In this document: positions 59,842 to 64,000 of the stretch, piece by piece
Layout: each line of letters opens with the position of its first letter
Position numbering within the stretch: the stretch's first letter is position 1
Origin: Nosema muscidifuracis
Lineage: Eukaryota > Microsporidia > Nosematidae
NCBI GenBank assembly: GCA_028335825.1
Contig: JAIOKI010000015.1
Coordinates: 1 to 64,000 of the forward strand
DNA: 64,000 nucleotides
Direction of reading: 5' to 3'
Notes under the pieces: generated by a model
Told to the model about the DNA's origin: nothing
Databases searched by the model: none
The model's input: the letters and a program-made list of their open reading frames with translations, nothing else
Program-made: the position numbers and the translations under genes

Positions 59842-60450
59842 AGAATAATATTTTTATTAGACCAACTACTCTAATGATACGTTCTCTAATTTTTATATCG
59901 ATGTATTATACTCTGAGTATTGATTAAAAAGATTAATATCATATCGTTACTCCTGAAACTTAAGTTTTCTAAATTATCTTTATAAATTTTTTATTTTCCA
60001 CCCCTATAATATTCTATCGTATTTATCAAGTCATATTTATTTAAATATAACTTGATAAATATCTTTAATAAGATATCACCATCTTCGACCTTAGAATATT
60101 TTATCATATTTATCAAGTTATATAATTTACTGATGTGCTCTTATTCTATAAGATTGAGAGACCAAGTATCTTTATTTTCATAAAAATTCATTATTTCTGC
60201 TTCGTCTCTAAATTTATATTTATTTTATACACTTGCTACTTCAATACTTAAAGCTTGTAAATTTTATGGTCTTATGAATTGAATCCTATCAGAGATATTC
60301 CATGACTATTTAAGTTATAATCTTTCGAAATACAATCTTTCTATAATGAGTAACGATTCAAATAAATAGGATACAATAAGTTTGTTAAACTTTAATATGA
60401 TAAATAGTCTTTATATTATTTATAAATAATCTTTTATCCTTTTGCATTGT

Positions 60451-61559
60451 TCCTTGAATCTCATATTCCTGATAAATACTATCTGTTAATAGTTTTATTT
60501 TTGTTAGTGTCAGACATCCTAAAAAAACTGGGGTTCTTTTTATAAAATTTTTAAAATATCAACAATATTATTAAAAATTATAATCTATTTCACCTGTTTA
60601 CGATAAATAATTTTACTAAACATCAGATTATGTATTAATTTTTTTACTCTATTCTTGTTATGTAATACAAGTAAATAAATATTATATAATATAAAAGAAT
60701 TTATATTGATATTCTCTCTATTTTAGTTTTAAAAACTTGATATTTATTTCAACCTTAATAAGAAGCTAATTGTAGTTTCAATACCCAAATAATGTAATAT
60801 CTTTATAGTAACTGATGATAAAATTTAATTATAATATAACTTATTGAATATAATCACTAGTCAGATCACTGACACCCTATTTGAACTCAATACCTCTTCA
60901 ATTACTTTTTTCTTATTGATACTACCCATCAAATGTATAATTAGCATCAACTGATATTTTCATGTCGAATGTCTTAGCTTGTAATAAGCTTCCATTTATT
61001 CTACACTAAAAATATCTTTTAAATTTATCTTTAGTGATTTTGGTAAGAATATAAGGTATCCACATAGTAGATAAATTTGTCCTTCGTATCATCATCAAAA
61101 AATAATTAATTACCTACAAATAAGACAATTAAATCCTTTAAATTCAACAATGTATATTTTTTATTAAGTCAATGTTAAAACTTTTGCGAATATTTATCTC
61201 ATAGTTGAAAAATTAAAAATCTAAGAAATTTCTGTTGTCTTTTTCGTCGATTATTATTTATTTCATATATGAAGTAAAAATATATCATTGACATTGTTTC
61301 ATATCATACAGAAACATTAACTAAGTTAAATGTTATAAACGGAATGAAGGGAGATGTTGAGACAGAAAACATATGTTGTGTTTTCAAATCAAATTTCGTA
61401 ATTTAACTATTTTTTTAGGGACAAAGAAATAATAAAAAGGTCTTACGATAAATTTATGCACTGTACTATCTTAAGCTTACTTATTGATCTTATTTTATTT
61501 TTTTAGTCCTTTAAATTCTCTTGTTTTTAACTCTCTGTCAAATTATATGTTGATTATTT
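60451..61559. other. AT-rich spacer
   Basis: No supported feature. Confidence 0.5.
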
Positions 61560-62250
61560 GTATTTATAAATAATCTAAGCCATTCTCTAATCATAAAAAT
61601 CTTCTAATTTCAGTCATACTTCTCGCAATGCATATTCTAAAGTTTCGTTCTTCTTGATTTTAAATGCTGATGATTGTTCTCGTTTAATGTTACTCTCAAT
61701 AATTTCACTTCTTTAAATACACGTATTTTATTTATATTTAATTCCTCTTCAAAAATTTCTACATGTTTTATTTTCTTCTAGCATACATATAAACATTTAC
61801 CCGTATCCCCTCATATCTTTGAAGATCTTATTCATTACTCTTTGTTAATCTAAGGTGAATTTTAATAACTCTTCAACATGCTATTTCATTCATAAATCTT
61901 AACTTTAGATTCAAAAGCTGTCTTATATTTATCTTTTTCTTAATTTTTATGTGGTAAAAATCTTCTTCCAAATCTATTACTGTAAATATTTTGAATTTTT
62001 AATATGTTTTAAACATACCTGATACGCACTAACTCCTAATTATGTTTTTAATAGATCATTTGGGGCCATAAATTTACTAAAAAGTTTAGGACCACTTCGG
62101 TTTAAGTATCGTTCTTATAATATTCATTAATACGAATTAGAATACTTAATAACTTTTCTGTCCTATAACCTTCTAATATATGCTTCTGTATCTTATATAA
62201 TCTAACCTATTTTTTCAAAATTCTCCTTGAATTGTTTTATCTTGCATCTT
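61560..62250 (-). mobile_element. Ty3/gypsy LTR-retrotransposon fossil
   Basis: Broken minus-strand copy of the reverse-transcriptase region. VIDLEEDFYHIKI followed by KYKTAFESKVKIYEW and KSYKNSP (61.87-61.98 kb) lines up with the same block in the 54.5-kb element (KIDLKEGFFQIPI, HKTAFR, YEWIRMP, FKNSP). The region beyond (61.56-61.75 kb) shows faint later pol sequence. No ends or other domains were found. It is heavily degraded, intermediate to old in age. Confidence 0.7.
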
Positions 62251-63040
62251 TTTAATTTTACAATATTTTATTAATTCTCAGTTCGAAGTATTAATTTTGC
62301 ATTCTCTCTTTCTTAGAATGAAATAAATAGTTTTCTTAATTAAATGTCAGAACCATACATCAAGTTTCATATCATATATAGTGAGATATATCATCAACGA
62401 CTTACCTTATTTATTATTTTTTTGGTTAAGATCTGAACATCTACCATCTTTTATAAATTTAAACTATTATTTTAATTAATATCTCCTAATTAAAGTCTTT
62501 TGTTGAGAGTAGTCCTATAACATAAATAATATACTTATATTAAAATATATTTTTGTACATTAAAATTTTTAATTCTTTTAAAAATAAACCTGTTAGTTTT
62601 TACAATAAACAAATTAATGTAAAATATGTTATAAAACAAGTTTTAGAATAAAAAAACTATTATAAAAAACATTCTGAATAAATTATCATTCTCTATTGAA
62701 ATATTTTTAGCAAATCATTTTTATATTAAAAAATAAAATTATAAATCTCAAAAGTAAATAGATCAATAAAAAAGTCTAAATATGTAAATAAAAAACTATA
62801 TAATAATACTAACTAATCCATAAAGAATAATACCGATGTTTAATTTTTTAACATGATAGTTTTTATTATAAATAAAAAATTTTATGTATAATAATTATTA
62901 ATTAAACATCTAACGATAAATAAGAATTGAGATAAAGCATAGATTTCCTAATTTAATAAATATAATAGGTCTAAATACAAAAATTTTAAATTGAAACTTT
63001 TTGTGTTATCTAAACATACAATGAATAAAACGGATTTAAA
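62251..63040. other. AT-rich spacer
   Basis: No feature supported. Confidence 0.5.
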
Positions 63041-64000
63041 TTACTTTTTTAATGCTTGATGTAACATCGAATAGAAAGTCAGTTCAAGGGGACTAAATAA
63101 TAAACGCTCAGAATTATGAAGTTTTAAAGTTTTACTACAAATGATATCTTGCAAATTTTTAGATACAGTACCAGGTAAAGTTTTTCTAATATTATTGATT
63201 ACATAATCATTGTTTATTAAAAGCATTTGGGGATTTTCTTCAATTTGTTCTGGCCCTGATTCGTATAAATAAGATTTAAATGTATCGACAATTTCATCAA
63301 TCATTTTTTCAACCACATATTCTTTAGAGGGATATTGATAACATTCTAAAAAGTATAATCTACAAGACATGTAGTTGTTAATTTTCTCAACTTCTTTATT
63401 AGTCACAGATGAAGAAACATGCGTGTTTCGATCATTATGATCTTGAAGTATTCTACTTATGATCCTTTCAATCTGATCTTTTTTTATATAAACAATAGCT
63501 TTAAAACTATATATAAATGCTATAAGAAGATCTTTGTTGATATCTACATATTTATCAATAAATTTGTTAACTATTCTATCAAAATCTTTATCATACGATG
63601 TATAGAGATTATCCTGTTCATTATTAGCATGATAAATAGATTCACTGGTAATATCATCACTTGATTGAGAGATGGATGTTTCTATATCATTTTCTATTTC
63701 ATCTGTACTGCTTATATTTTCTTTACTGTTGCTAGTTTCTTGATCTTTAACGCTTATATTTTCTTTACTATCAATAGTAGTTTGATTTGTACTGCTTATA
63801 TTTTCTTTACTATTAATAGTCTTTTTATTTCTACTGCTTGTATTTTCTTTACTATTAATAGTTTCTTGATCTTTAATGCTTATATTTTCTTTACTTTTAA
63901 TAGTAGTTTGATTTGTACTGCTTGTATTATTTTTTATGTTACTAGAGTTTTCTCCAATATCGTTTGTTCCTTCATTATCATCTTTATTATCATTAGAAGG
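63041..64000 (-). CDS. Repeat-containing protein, 3' part (5' end beyond window)
   Basis: The minus strand is open from the window edge to the stop at 63041: 319 codons with no ATG inside, so the true start lies beyond position 64000. A GTG at 63406 is an internal codon, not the start. The visible amino-terminal part is Asn/Ser/Asp/Thr-rich and contains about five tandem 14-residue repeats (63.70-63.91 kb) of type INSKENISSTNQTT alternating with INSKENISIKDQET. The rest (~200 residues) is a folded, helical-looking domain ending LFSPLELTFYSMLHQALKK. Low-complexity polar repeats suggest a surface-exposed or linker region that can change in length. No family is recognised. Confidence 0.8.
   Translation of the reverse strand, partial: PSNDNKDDNEGTNDIGENSSNIKNNTSSTNQTTIKSKENISIKDQETINSKENTSSRNKKTINSKENISSTNQTTIDSKENISVKDQETSNSKENISSTDEIENDIETSISQSSDDITSESIYHANNEQDNLYTSYDKDFDRIVNKFIDKYVDINKDLLIAFIYSFKAIVYIKKDQIERIISRILQDHNDRNTHVSSSVTNKEVEKINNYMSCRLYFLECYQYPSKEYVVEKMIDEIVDTFKSYLYESGPEQIEENPQMLLINNDYVINNIRKTLPGTVSKNLQDIICSKTLKLHNSERLLFSPLELTFYSMLHQALKK
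63700..63910 (-). repeat. In-frame 42-bp tandem repeats
   Basis: Five diverged 42-bp units (14 codons) within the 63-kb gene, visible on the plus strand as recurring TATTTTCTTTACT. Alternate units are more alike (STNQTT type versus KDQET type), which suggests an 84-bp higher-order unit that was itself duplicated. Confidence 0.8.

Larger units (their letters stand above)
58510..60450. repeat. Dispersed segmental duplication, copy B (partner 4860-6760)
   Basis: Collinear with 4.86-6.76 kb in the same orientation, offset growing from about 53.49 to 53.70 kb through small indels. It contains the better-kept version of the embedded gene. Boundaries approximate. Confidence 0.8.

Noticed and set aside
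63041-63406. Separate 121-aa gene starting at GTG 63406
   Set aside because: The frame continues without a stop from position 64000, so 63406 is internal to a longer gene.
63419-63664. Plus-strand frame of 81 codons with hydrophobic content
   Set aside because: Antisense to the continuous minus-strand frame that runs from the window edge to 63041.
1-64000. CRISPR array, complete rRNA gene or intact tRNA gene
   Set aside because: No spaced palindromic repeats; no full-length rRNA or foldable tRNA was seen. Only the two weak remnants listed were found.

Overview
The window reads as one chromosome end of an extremely AT-rich microsporidian, most like the Nosema/Vairimorpha group. The first ~1.48 kb is a telomeric C-rich strand made of CCTA and CCTAA units. 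Coding density is very low. The intact genes lack visible introns, and several start codons sit directly behind a C-run (CCC/CCCC), the start-proximal motif known from microsporidia. The genus assignment is inference; no rRNA gene or other species marker is present.

Layout. 1-1.48 kb: telomere. 1.5-13.3 kb: gene-poor subtelomere with a 105-codon membrane relic, a small secreted ORF (3.8 kb), one half of a ~1.9 kb dispersed duplication (4.86-6.76 kb, partner at 58.5-60.45 kb), a secreted-type 228-aa gene (7.2-7.9 kb) and two gene relics (8.7 and 12.1-13.2 kb). 13.4-21.2 kb holds the first intact block: a J-like polytopic membrane protein whose J-like domain lacks HPD, an alpha/beta hydrolase, and a 442-aa secreted-type protein. 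22-40 kb is mostly decayed: relics of paralogous gene families, two broken members of a Cys-rich two-transmembrane family (32.2-33.25 and 36.97-37.94 kb), and two old Ty3/gypsy fossils (25.8-27.5 and 38.8-40.0 kb, both minus). 40.9-42.3 kb is a 5'-truncated LINE with a restriction-like endonuclease domain; it abuts the amino-terminal half of a broken ASNSD1-type asparagine synthetase-domain gene. 45-53 kb is the second intact block: a Lys-rich protein, a 52-aa membrane protein, a homeodomain protein with a palindrome just upstream, a 546-aa secreted-type protein and a 115-aa Cys-rich secreted protein. 54.48-57.34 kb is the youngest and most complete Ty3/gypsy copy, with 48-bp terminal repeats and a polypurine tract. 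58.5-60.45 kb is the second duplication half, 61.56-62.25 kb a fourth gypsy fossil, and 63.04-64.0 kb the 3' part of a gene with 14-residue repeats that continues beyond the window.

How it fits together. Most intact products look secreted or membrane-borne (host-interface candidates) and occur as small paralogous families, with intact members beside decaying ones. Retroelements, duplicated blocks and telomere-like sequence inside the arm suggest turnover by subtelomeric recombination. At this AT content (>80% by eye) a stop is expected about every ten codons, so open stretches of 40-130 codons with only one or two stops are taken here as gene relics.
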